A stretch of 64,000 nucleotides of DNA from Halomonas meridiana (lineage in GTDB: Bacteria; Pseudomonadota; Gammaproteobacteria; Pseudomonadales; Halomonadaceae): contig NZ_CP024621.1 of NCBI RefSeq assembly GCF_009846525.1, forward strand, positions 2,542,001-2,606,000, written 5' to 3'. The notes below the pieces were generated by a model that was not told where the DNA came from, did no database searches, and saw nothing but the letters and a program-made list of their open reading frames with translations. Positions 56,605 to 63,554 of this stretch are shown in pieces. The position numbers were made by a program, and so were the translations under genes. Each line of letters begins with the position of its first letter. Within the stretch, counting starts at the first letter, position 1.

Positions 56605-56624
56605 AAGTTATATATTTATATCTT
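56605..56624. promoter_or_regulatory. AT-rich imperfect palindrome upstream of the persulfide operon
   Basis: A 20-bp element in which AAGTTATATA faces ATTTATATCTT in inverted form, located about 65 bp upstream of the dioxygenase ATG in a 40-bp AT-rich stretch unlike its surroundings. It could be an operator for a sulfide-responsive repressor, or simply a promoter. Not proven. Confidence 0.4.
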
Positions 56625-56672
56625 TTTAGAATTACAGATAAGTCTCCATCGTCAACTTTTTCTTAATTCGAC

Positions 56673-56699
56673 TAAGGTATGAGCAATGTTGGCCGATAA
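56673..56699 (+). promoter_or_regulatory. Sigma28 (FliA) promoter of the Cache chemoreceptor
   Basis: TAAGGTAT-N11-GCCGATAA: 6 of 8 at the -35 and 8 of 8 at the -10 of the TAAAGTTT/GCCGATAA consensus with exact 11-nt spacing. The inferred start near 56706 lies 37 nt before the ATG at 56743. It excludes the longer reading from 56686. Confidence 0.8.
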
Positions 56700-56742
56700 C
56701 AGTAAGGGCTTACTTACTGATTGGATTTTTCACAGGGACACT

Positions 56743-58344
56743 ATGAACCGTTTGACAACGACACAGAAACTTTGGAGCACCCTCGGCATCATCTGGGTGG
56801 CGATGCTACTCCTCGTGGGCTGGTTGGCGTGGGAGAACCGCCAAACCATCGAAAGTGAACGTCGCGATAGCATTCAGCATATTGTGAGCAGCATCCATGG
56901 ACAGTTGGAAGCGCTACAGGCGCGCGCCGAGCGCGGCGAATTGACGGAAGACGAAGCGCAGCAGCGAGCCATCGACAACATTGCAAGCGTCCGCTTTGGC
57001 GAAGGCGAGTATGTGTTTGCCTTCGATAACGACTTGGCGATCGTGTCGCACCCTAATCGCCCACGAGGCGAGGATATGAGCGCTTATCAAGATGCCAGCG
57101 GCATGCGGCTGTACGCTGCCTTCTTGGACGTTGCCCAAGCCGGTGGCGGTCATGTGGACTACTACTCGCGCCGCATCAGCGGGGATGACCAAGTGCCCAA
57201 AGTGAGCTATGTCGCACACCTGCCAGAGTGGGGTTGGTCATTGGCCGCCGGCGTCTATGTCGACGACATCAATGCCGCCTTCATTACCGGCCTGATTCGC
57301 TCAGCGATCATTTTATTAGTGATTGGCGTGCCGGTGACGCTGCTAATGGGCTGGGTCATTCGTGACGTTGCCCGTCGTCTAGGCGGCGACCCGCGCTATG
57401 CAGCCACGGTGGTACGCCATATTGCCGATGGTGATCTTACCCAAGCCGCCACGCTCTCCGCCAAGGATCAGCACAGCTTGCTGTATGACATTAATCGCAT
57501 GCGCGAGACGTTGGCAGGCACCATCAGCGACATTCACCACGGTGCCGATCAGGTGAATCATGGCGTGGAGCAGATCGTCGGCGTCAACGAAGAGCTCTCC
57601 ACCCGAACTGAAGAGCAGGCGGCCTCCTTGGCAGAAACCGCCTCCAGCATGGAGCAATTAACGGCCACGGTGAAACAGAACGCCGACCACGCTGACCATG
57701 CCCGCACCCTGGCCACCAAAACCGCTGAAAGCGCCCAACGCGGTAGCGACGCTATGGCGTCAGTGATTCACACAATGGAGAACATCAACAACAGCGCGAC
57801 GCAAATGAGCAGCATCGTGAATACCATTGATGCCATCGCTTTTCAGACCAATATTCTGGCGCTGAACGCCTCGGTGGAAGCGGCCCGCGCAGGCGAGCAA
57901 GGCCGTGGTTTTGCCGTCGTCGCCAATGAAGTGCGCCAGCTGGCCAGCCGCTCGGCGTCCGCCGCCCAAGAGATCAAAGGATTGATTGAAAACGCGGATG
58001 CGCAGGTGGTCGAAGGCAGCCGCCAAGTCAAAAACACGGGTGAGATGATTACCGGTGTGGTCGCCGATATTCAGCAGCTCAGTACGCTGGTACAGGAAAT
58101 CTCGGCAGCCACCATCGAGCAGAGCAGCGGTATCGAGCAGGTCAACCAGGCCGTGACGCAGATGGATCAAATGACCCAGCAAAACGCGGGACTGGTACAG
58201 CAGAGCAACCACGCGACCCAGCAGCTAGCGCAGCTAAGCACCCAGCTTCGCCACTTGGTGACTAACTTCAAGTTGAACAAAGAAACCCACCAGCCTGCCA
58301 TTGCCGCGCCCGCAGCCCAACCCTCTTCCTTCAGCGACTTCTAA
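56743..58344 (+). CDS. Methyl-accepting chemotaxis protein with single Cache domain
   Basis: Chemoreceptor of 533 residues. Transmembrane helix at about 12-30, an sCache-type periplasmic domain with [12 protein letters not shown] and [20 protein letters not shown] at about 35-190, second transmembrane helix near 195-220, HAMP, and signalling domain with the tip [19 protein letters not shown]. The ligand is probably a small carboxylate, as for many sCache receptors, but cannot be fixed. It ends SSFSDF and lacks the xWxxF tether of the other two receptors. Transcribed from a clear sigma28 promoter. Confidence 0.92.
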   Translation: MNRLTTTQKLWSTLGIIWVAMLLLVGWLAWENRQTIESERRDSIQHIVSSIHGQLEALQARAERGELTEDEAQQRAIDNIASVRFGEGEYVFAFDNDLAIVSHPNRPRGEDMSAYQDASGMRLYAAFLDVAQAGGGHVDYYSRRISGDDQVPKVSYVAHLPEWGWSLAAGVYVDDINAAFITGLIRSAIILLVIGVPVTLLMGWVIRDVARRLGGDPRYAATVVRHIADGDLTQAATLSAKDQHSLLYDINRMRETLAGTISDIHHGADQVNHGVEQIVGVNEELSTRTEEQAASLAETASSMEQLTATVKQNADHADHARTLATKTAESAQRGSDAMASVIHTMENINNSATQMSSIVNTIDAIAFQTNILALNASVEAARAGEQGRGFAVVANEVRQLASRSASAAQEIKGLIENADAQVVEGSRQVKNTGEMITGVVADIQQLSTLVQEISAATIEQSSGIEQVNQAVTQMDQMTQQNAGLVQQSNHATQQLAQLSTQLRHLVTNFKLNKETHQPAIAAPAAQPSSFSDF

Positions 58345-58351
58345 TAGTCAT

Positions 58352-58377
58352 AGCCCCCGCCCAACCAGGCGGGGGCT
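58352..58377. terminator. Terminator between the Cache chemoreceptor and gpgS
   Basis: A perfect 10-bp stem AGCCCCCGCC / GGCGGGGGCT with a 6-nt loop lies between convergent genes. T-runs are short on both sides. Confidence 0.75.
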
Positions 58378-58396
58378 TGCTCACCTTATTTCCCAG

Positions 58397-59617
58397 CTAC
58401 ACCTTGCCCTGGTTATCCAACTCTACTGCTTCGTGCATTCGCGCCAGGATGTCGGGCACCGCAGCCTGTACGCGGTTCCAGCTAGGAATGAACGGCCGTT
58501 CGCGAGGGTTATCTAAGAATAAGTTGCCTGCTTCCAGCAGGTTGCTGGCAAACAGCTCTACCGCCTGCTCTTCACAGTGGCGATCCAAACTCAGGCCATT
58601 CATGGTGGCGTCGTGATCATAGGCTTCGATCAAATCGAGCGCTAAACGGTAGTATGTCGCTTTTAGCGTGCGGAAATCTTCACTGCTGAAGCTCACGCCT
58701 TGGGTGGCCAGCTTGCGGTACAGCGCTTTGGCGATATCCAGACTCATGCGATTCAGGCCGCCGTTGGCATCATCCTCGCTAACGGGCTGATGCTTGTGGT
58801 CGTAGGCATCGGCAATATCGACCTGACAGAGCTGGCGGTGTGAATAGTTACGCTGCAGTTCAGACAACACCCCAATCTCCAGGCCCCAGTCAGCGGGGAT
58901 ACGAATGCCCTCCAGCACATCGCTGCGCATCGCAAACTCTCCCGAGAGCGGATAACGGAAGCTATCCAAGTAGTCCAAATAGGGCAGCGGCCCGCATACG
59001 GTTTTGAGCGCTCGCAGTAGCGGCGTCACCATCAGCCGAGACACCCGGCCGTTGAGCTTTCCTTCGGCAATGCGGGGGTAATAGCCTTTGCAGAAACTGT
59101 AATTGAACCGTGGGTGAGCCACGGGATACATGAGCCGCGCCAGCAGGCTACGGTCATAGGTCAGAATATCGCAGTCATGCAGGCCAACCACCGACGAGCG
59201 GCCAGAGGCCAGCACGTATCCTGCGCAATACCACACGTTGCGCCCTTTGCCGGGCTCTAAGGCCCCTAAACCGTGGCTTTCCAGCTCGGCGTCTAGCTCA
59301 CGCAGGCGTGGACCATCGTTCCATAGAATGCGGGTGTGCTGGGGAAGACGAGAGAAGAATTCGCGGGCATATAGGAATTGCTCACGGTCTGCCCGGTCCA
59401 GGCCGATCACAATCTCATTGAGATAAGGCACTTTCACCAGCTCATCGACAATGGCCGAAAGCGCTGGGCCTTCCAACTCGGAAAATAGCGACGGGAGTAT
59501 CAACCCCATCGGACGACGCTTGGCAAACTGGCCTAGCTCCTGCTCTAGCGCCTCCACCGGACGGCGAGTGAGGTTGTGGAAATCGGTAATGACGCCATTC
59601 TGATGAAAATCACTCAT
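58397..59617 (-). CDS. gpgS: Glucosyl-3-phosphoglycerate synthase (GT81)
   Basis: Cytoplasmic enzyme of 406 residues that joins glucose from a nucleotide sugar to 3-phosphoglycerate, the first step to glucosylglycerate, a compatible solute. GT-A type with nucleotide-sugar motif HDCDILTYD (D148 and D150), preceded by PLSGEF-type substrate motif DSFRYPLSGEFAMR and the ADWGLEIGVL region. It is 18 bp downstream of gpgP. Glucosylglycerate accumulates in several bacteria under salt stress combined with nitrogen limitation. Transcribed from a sigma54-type promoter upstream of gpgP. Confidence 0.92.
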   Translation of the reverse strand: MSDFHQNGVITDFHNLTRRPVEALEQELGQFAKRRPMGLILPSLFSELEGPALSAIVDELVKVPYLNEIVIGLDRADREQFLYAREFFSRLPQHTRILWNDGPRLRELDAELESHGLGALEPGKGRNVWYCAGYVLASGRSSVVGLHDCDILTYDRSLLARLMYPVAHPRFNYSFCKGYYPRIAEGKLNGRVSRLMVTPLLRALKTVCGPLPYLDYLDSFRYPLSGEFAMRSDVLEGIRIPADWGLEIGVLSELQRNYSHRQLCQVDIADAYDHKHQPVSEDDANGGLNRMSLDIAKALYRKLATQGVSFSSEDFRTLKATYYRLALDLIEAYDHDATMNGLSLDRHCEEQAVELFASNLLEAGNLFLDNPRERPFIPSWNRVQAAVPDILARMHEAVELDNQGKV

Positions 59618-59635
59618 ACGCTGATCCCTCGTTGA

Positions 59636-60586
59636 TTAGGCCGTAACGGACGCTTGGGTAGGTGCCGACGCTAATCGGCGGTCGTCTCGCCCCCACCAGT
59701 GGGCCACCCCCTCGGCCCAGCCTGTCGGCCCGGTTTCCTGAGTGCGATATAGCGCTGTATTCGTCGGCGTGACGGTCAAGTCGTGGCACCCTTTGATCAC
59801 GACGGCCCGATCAACGGCATCGAGCATGGATATATCGTTCGGGCCGTCACCTAGTCCTAATGAGAGCGGCTCACGGCCACGCAACGCGGTAAAGCGTTTG
59901 ATGAGCCAATCAACGGCGCTGCCCTTATCCGAGGCTTTCCCCATCACATGCCAAAAGCGTCCGCCTTGGGTGAGCATCAAGCCATCGCCTTTCAGCGCTA
60001 ACCGGAAATTGGCCAGCGCAGCCTCGTCGTCTTCCCAAATAAGCGGCTCGCTGCCTTCACGCTGCCGGGCCGCTTTGGCGCGGGTTTCGTCTAAACCGGT
60101 GAGCGACATCACAGCCGCCATATCCAGTTCGCTCATCCGGGTAAAGCGCACGCCCAAACGCTTGCGCCAGACGTTCAGCCGTGCACGGATAAACCCCACG
60201 TCCACACCGGTGTGTTTCACGACAACGCCGTCCAGCCCGCTGCCAGGGCGATCTAACCGGGCGTGACACCAGCCCGGAGGCAGGCCAATCACAGCGCCGT
60301 TTTCCGCCACGAACGGCGTCGCCGTCAGGCCTAGTGCTTCACGCAGGGAGATCAGCTCGGCGCGGGTTTTACTGGTGACCGGGATCACGGGCACGCCCAG
60401 CTGTTTTAGGCGCGCCAACCAAGGCGCGGCAGGAGAGAAGTCGTAACTGTGGTGATCGAGCAGCGACCCATCTAAGTCGGTGACCACCAAGCGCGGCTGA
60501 AGGGCCGGGTCGGGGCTTCCTGGCGGCTGCTGGGTAAGGCTCGCCCCCTCAGAGTGGGCGGCTGTCGTGCGGGTGTGTTCGGTCAT
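59636..60586 (-). CDS. gpgP: Glucosyl-3-phosphoglycerate phosphatase (HAD, MpgP/YedP-like)
   Basis: Enzyme of 316 residues that removes phosphate from glucosyl-3-phosphoglycerate to give glucosylglycerate. HAD motif I is VVTDLDGSLLDHH (D37 and D39), motif II PVTSKTRAELI, and motif IV LGLGDGPNDISMLDA. It resembles mannosyl-3-phosphoglycerate phosphatases; the gpgS neighbour decides the glucosyl form. A low-complexity N-terminus of about 28 residues precedes the domain. Start at 60586 follows AAGGTGG. First gene of the gpgP-gpgS operon. Confidence 0.88.
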   Translation of the reverse strand: MTEHTRTTAAHSEGASLTQQPPGSPDPALQPRLVVTDLDGSLLDHHSYDFSPAAPWLARLKQLGVPVIPVTSKTRAELISLREALGLTATPFVAENGAVIGLPPGWCHARLDRPGSGLDGVVVKHTGVDVGFIRARLNVWRKRLGVRFTRMSELDMAAVMSLTGLDETRAKAARQREGSEPLIWEDDEAALANFRLALKGDGLMLTQGGRFWHVMGKASDKGSAVDWLIKRFTALRGREPLSLGLGDGPNDISMLDAVDRAVVIKGCHDLTVTPTNTALYRTQETGPTGWAEGVAHWWGRDDRRLASAPTQASVTA

Positions 60587-60646
60587 GACACCACCTTATT
60601 GCGTTCTTGAAAGCCGTTACGCGGACGTCGTTCTTAGATAAGCAAT

Positions 60647-60665
60647 AAAGCAGAATGCATGCCAA
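60647..60665 (-). promoter_or_regulatory. Sigma54-type promoter of gpgP-gpgS
   Basis: On the minus strand TTGGCATG-CATT-CTGCTTT matches the -24/-12 consensus apart from two positions, with GG and GC exactly 10 nt apart (plus-strand positions 60662-60663 and 60650-60651). Inferred start near 60638, 52 nt before the gpgP ATG. Confidence 0.72.
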
Positions 60666-60725
60666 TAGCATTTAGATAATAAAAATCAAACGCTTGAAAA
60701 AAATCACGGTGCCATAACGACGGTA

Positions 60726-60766
60726 AGCACCAAAACAGGGCACCTAAAGTGCACCAGTACAGTGCG
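60726..60766 (-). promoter_or_regulatory. Two NtrC-like enhancer sites upstream of gpgP
   Basis: Read on the minus strand: CGCACTGTACTGGTGCA (60750-60766) and TGCCCTGTTTTGGTGCT (60726-60742). The first closely resembles, as I recall it, the strong NtrC site of E. coli glnA (14 of 17 positions); the second is weaker. Centres are about 120 and 96 bp upstream of the inferred transcription start, a suitable range for activation of sigma54 polymerase. Confidence 0.65.
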
Positions 60767-60825
60767 GGAAGAGGCTCGTAATAAAACGGCCCCGGAAGAC
60801 ATCTGCAAAAAAGTTGCACAAAGCC

Positions 60826-60853
60826 TTGGCAAACGCTCACAAATAGCTATACT
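60826..60853 (+). promoter_or_regulatory. Sigma70-like promoter of candidate small RNA
   Basis: TTGGCA and TATACT separated by 16 bp, giving a transcription start near 60860. Divergent from gpgP. Confidence 0.6.
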
Positions 60854-60859
60854 CGAATT

Positions 60860-60957
60860 GTACCCACTGACAACCTTGTACACCCCCTCACCTGATGTCA
60901 GTGGGCTGCAGTGAGCCAAGCCCTTTCATGCCCGCCTCCCCCGGCGGGCTTTTTTTG
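60860..60957 (+). ncRNA. Candidate trans-acting small RNA (about 98 nt)
   Basis: Intergenic element without an open reading frame. It has its own promoter, then a 9-bp stem CCCACTGAC / GTCAGTGGG (60863-60905) whose 25-nt loop contains the C-rich stretch CACCCCCTCACC, and a strong intrinsic terminator with T8. The C-rich loop is complementary to purine-rich ribosome binding sites, a feature of several regulatory sRNAs. No downstream plus-strand gene exists for it to lead. I do not recognise a known family. The nearby ProQ-type protein is a possible partner, which is only inference. Confidence 0.6.
60930..60957 (+). terminator. Intrinsic terminator of the candidate small RNA
   Basis: A 7-bp GC stem GCCCGCC / GGCGGGC with the loop TCCCCC and an 8-T tail on the plus strand, ending 10 bp before the stop of the convergent motB-like gene. 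Confidence 0.92.
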
Positions 60958-60966
60958 ACCACACTG

Positions 60967-62040
60967 CTACTCCACGTGAATCACTACCTCGACGCGGCGA
61001 TTGCGTGCCCGCCCTTCTGCCGTGCTGTTATCTTCCAACGGCTGCGTCGCCGCAAGCCCCACGGCCCGCAGCCGCTCAGGCGCAACACCGGCCGCTTCCA
61101 AGGCTTCGACAATGGCAATCGCACGGGCGCTAGAGAGCGCCCAGTTCGAGGAGAACTCTGGGGTATTAATGGTCTGGCTATCGGAGTGGCCCTCAACCCA
61201 CACTTCACCGTCATAGCGCTGAATCGTCTCCAGCAGGCTACCTACCAGCGATGAGCCGCCTTGTGTCAGCTCTGCCGTCGCCGAGGGGAAAAGCAGCCTG
61301 TCCTGCACGCGTAGGCTGATCCCTTCGGCCACCCGGGAGACTTCGACACCCTCCAAGTTGGGCAAATAGGGGGACGCCTCTACCCGCTCGGCCAAGTTTT
61401 CCGTGAGTGCTAGAGCGCTACTGATGGCCTCGTCGCTGACCTCTTGTACATTCACGGGGGGGCGATCCGTGAGAAGTACCATGTAATCCGCTAAGGGAAG
61501 CGGCGCTGGCGGATCCTCTTCCCGCACCAGAGGCGTGGGCAGCCTCGTCGTTGACGACGAAGGCGCAGACGCCAACGCGGCTTGCAGGGTGTCGATGAGC
61601 GACGCTACCCGCGTAGGCTCTGATGGTGATGCAGAGTTCACCGCCTCTTCCGGCAGCGCCAGTAACGGCGGCACGCTGGGCACCACCTCGGCTCGCGGGG
61701 GCAGCCCTGCCACGCCCAAGGCGGCGCTGATCGCCATGGGGCTGAGCTCACCAGGCACCACCACTGGCATTGGGGAGCGCGGTGGGCGACGCTCATCCAG
61801 TAAGGCAGGCAGCGGCACTTCCAGCGGTGTCGCCAGGCCTGTGCTCGTGTCCACTTCCGCGTCATCGGGGGTCCAGTCGGGGCTTGTGACCCCGGCAGCC
61901 GCAATAATGATGACGAATAGGGCGACCAGCAGCGTCATAATATCGATATAGCTGATCATCCAGCCGCTGTTGCTATCGTCCTCAGGGTACGTCGACATCA
62001 GGGAGTCATGACGTGGGCCGCTGCGGTGGTCCTCAAGCAT
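60967..62040 (-). CDS. Orphan MotB-like/OmpA-family peptidoglycan-binding protein
   Basis: Protein of 357 residues. A single N-terminal transmembrane helix in the MotB form GWMISYIDIMTLLVALFVII contains the candidate ion-binding D33. An unusually long Pro/Ala/Ser-rich linker (about 60-215) leads to an OmpA/MotB peptidoglycan-binding domain (about 240-357, EVWVEGHSDSQTINT, NWALSSARAIAIVEAL, NRRVEVVI). No motA-like gene is visible within the window, so it may form a second stator with a partner elsewhere, or serve another energy-coupled system. An ATG at 61998 is an alternative start. Confidence 0.8.
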   Translation of the reverse strand: MLEDHRSGPRHDSLMSTYPEDDSNSGWMISYIDIMTLLVALFVIIIAAAGVTSPDWTPDDAEVDTSTGLATPLEVPLPALLDERRPPRSPMPVVVPGELSPMAISAALGVAGLPPRAEVVPSVPPLLALPEEAVNSASPSEPTRVASLIDTLQAALASAPSSSTTRLPTPLVREEDPPAPLPLADYMVLLTDRPPVNVQEVSDEAISSALALTENLAERVEASPYLPNLEGVEVSRVAEGISLRVQDRLLFPSATAELTQGGSSLVGSLLETIQRYDGEVWVEGHSDSQTINTPEFSSNWALSSARAIAIVEALEAAGVAPERLRAVGLAATQPLEDNSTAEGRARNRRVEVVIHVE

Positions 62041-62056
62041 GGGAGTGATTACTCAT

Positions 62057-62083
62057 TCAAGTTTCTAACCTCGTGGCCGATCT
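62057..62083 (+). promoter_or_regulatory. Sigma28 (FliA) promoter of the lipoprotein-flgO operon
   Basis: TCAAGTTT-N11-GCCGATCT: 7 of 8 at -35, 6 of 8 at -10, exact 11-nt spacing. A second GCCGATTA lies at 62116-62123 with a poor -35. The inferred start near 62090 is 55 nt before the GTG of the lipoprotein gene. Confidence 0.65.
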
Positions 62084-62144
62084 ATGCTAAGCATGGCAAA
62101 CTAGTCTATCAAAAAGCCGATTAGTAGCGATAAGGAACTACCAG

Positions 62145-62884
62145 GTGCGCACTCGTCCTATGTCACACCCCATTGTCGATTTTTTACGCCCCGTTGGCCT
62201 GGGACTTGCGAGCCTGATGCTCAGCGGCTGTTTTTACGCCAGCACTTCTCAGGCCCCCATTGCCACAACATACCCCTACACGGAACAGCAAAAAATGCAG
62301 GCCGCCCAGCATTGGGAAGTGCTTGCTCAGCATGAAGCCGCCGGCATCCTATCCAGCGAGCGGGTGCGCTTTCGTGACCTACACATTGCGGCGCCGGAAC
62401 ATGAGCAGTACGGCTCATATTACAGCGGCGGGGAATTCGAGCGTGGTTTTAGAACACTGTTGACCAGCGAGCTAGTATCCGGTGGTGGCAGCGTGACGAC
62501 TCAGCCTCGCGCTAACGGCGCCACCATCCAAATCGACGTGGAAGTGGTCGAACACCGGGATCGCGGCTATACGCGCCCCCCTTCGGCGCTTACACCGCCT
62601 TGGCGAGTGGCATCGCGGTGGCCAGTATCCCGTTGGGCAACTGGAGCGAGCCAGCATTGGCACTCATTCCGGCGGCCATGGTGGCCGACACTACCAACGG
62701 TAGCTGGACAGCCAAGGGTAATGAAGAAATCATCATCACCACACAGATAGTGGAACAGGATCAAATCCTCTACTCTTCCTCCAATATCTATTACATTAAT
62801 TCGGGTGATCGTCGCCAATATGCCCCGCACCGGGTCCCTAGAACCCCCACGACCCCGACTGTTTCTATCACTGATACTTGGTAA
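62145..62884 (+). pseudogene. Unidentified lipoprotein gene interrupted by a frameshift in a C-run
   Basis: First frame: GTG at 62145 after ATAAGGAAC, with a lipoprotein signal ending LMLSGC (Cys29). The frame holds to about 62578, where six C residues occur (62576-62581). From there the meaningful sequence continues in the next frame (PFGAYTALASGIAVASIPLG..., ending at TAA 62882-62884); one more C would join them into about 246 residues. The stop TAA overlaps the flgO start ATG (TAATG), typical of coupled genes, which supports a real downstream half. Function unknown; the partner of FlgO suggests a motility or envelope role. Could be a sequencing error, a mutation or phase variation. Confidence 0.7.
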
Positions 62885-63474
62885 TGTTTATGTCTTTACG
62901 TTCGATTTTTGCATTAACGTCGGTGCGCCTGTTTCGCGCTGACGTTTTGGCTGCACTTTGCATGACGTTACTGCTGACGGGCTGCGCTAACTTGGGCAAC
63001 AACGCTCAGCCTCAAGAACCAGAACCTGACCTGTCAGAGCTCGCCCATGAAGCGGCAGAGCAGATGGTGATGAACAACCCCGACTTGACCCGCTACAGCC
63101 CGATGATTGCGGCCACCTTTGTCAGTATCGACAACCTCAGCCAATCCTCGACCTTTGGTCGGATCAGTTCTGAGATCATGGCCTCGGCCCTGGCCCAACA
63201 GGGTATGCAGGTTCGCGAAGTCAAAATGCGCGATAGCATGTTTATCGAAGAGAGCGTGGGGGAGTTGATTCTATCCCGCCAAGTTCAGCGGCTAAGCTCT
63301 CAGCACAATGCACGTTCTATCCTGATGGGTACCTATGCCCAAGGTCAGGACTATTTATACGTGAGCGTTCGTGTCGTTCGCGCTGGCGATGCCATGGTAT
63401 TGGGAAGTGCAGACTTCCAATTGCCATTGGATAATAATATGCGCAGCCTGTTAGAGGCTCAGGGCGGCTGGTAA
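62884..63474 (+). CDS. flgO: FlgO-family outer-membrane lipoprotein
   Basis: Protein of 196 residues with a lipoprotein signal (LCMTLLLTGC). The FlgO domain (about 55-190) contains MIAATFVSIDNLSQSSTFGRISSEIMASAL, MRDSMFI, and GTYAQGQDYLYVSVRVV. FlgO proteins stabilise the flagellum at the outer membrane in Vibrio; here the role is inferred. The start at 62884 overlaps the previous stop. Read from the sigma28 promoter at 62057 with the lipoprotein gene. Confidence 0.82.
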   Translation: MFMSLRSIFALTSVRLFRADVLAALCMTLLLTGCANLGNNAQPQEPEPDLSELAHEAAEQMVMNNPDLTRYSPMIAATFVSIDNLSQSSTFGRISSEIMASALAQQGMQVREVKMRDSMFIEESVGELILSRQVQRLSSQHNARSILMGTYAQGQDYLYVSVRVVRAGDAMVLGSADFQLPLDNNMRSLLEAQGGW

Positions 63475-63503
63475 TACCCCGCTCTTACACCACTGACGTA
63501 CTG

Positions 63504-63530
63504 AAAGCCTAGCCAACACGCTAGGCTTTT
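63504..63530 (+). terminator. Terminator of flgO
   Basis: A perfect 10-bp stem AAAGCCTAGC / GCTAGGCTTT with a 6-nt loop followed by TTT on the plus strand. Confidence 0.85.
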
Positions 63531-63554
63531 CATTTGCTCATCGAAAGGACGACC

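Noticed and set aside
60697..60714. TGGCAC followed by T-rich sequence on the minus strand as the sigma54 promoter of gpgP
   Set aside because: The -12 GC is missing (only T residues), and the NtrC-like sites would be too close. The element at 60647-60665 fits spacing and distance.
60704..60919. 71-codon open frame on the minus strand across the sRNA and NtrC-site region
   Set aside because: It runs through regulatory elements and lacks a ribosome binding site.
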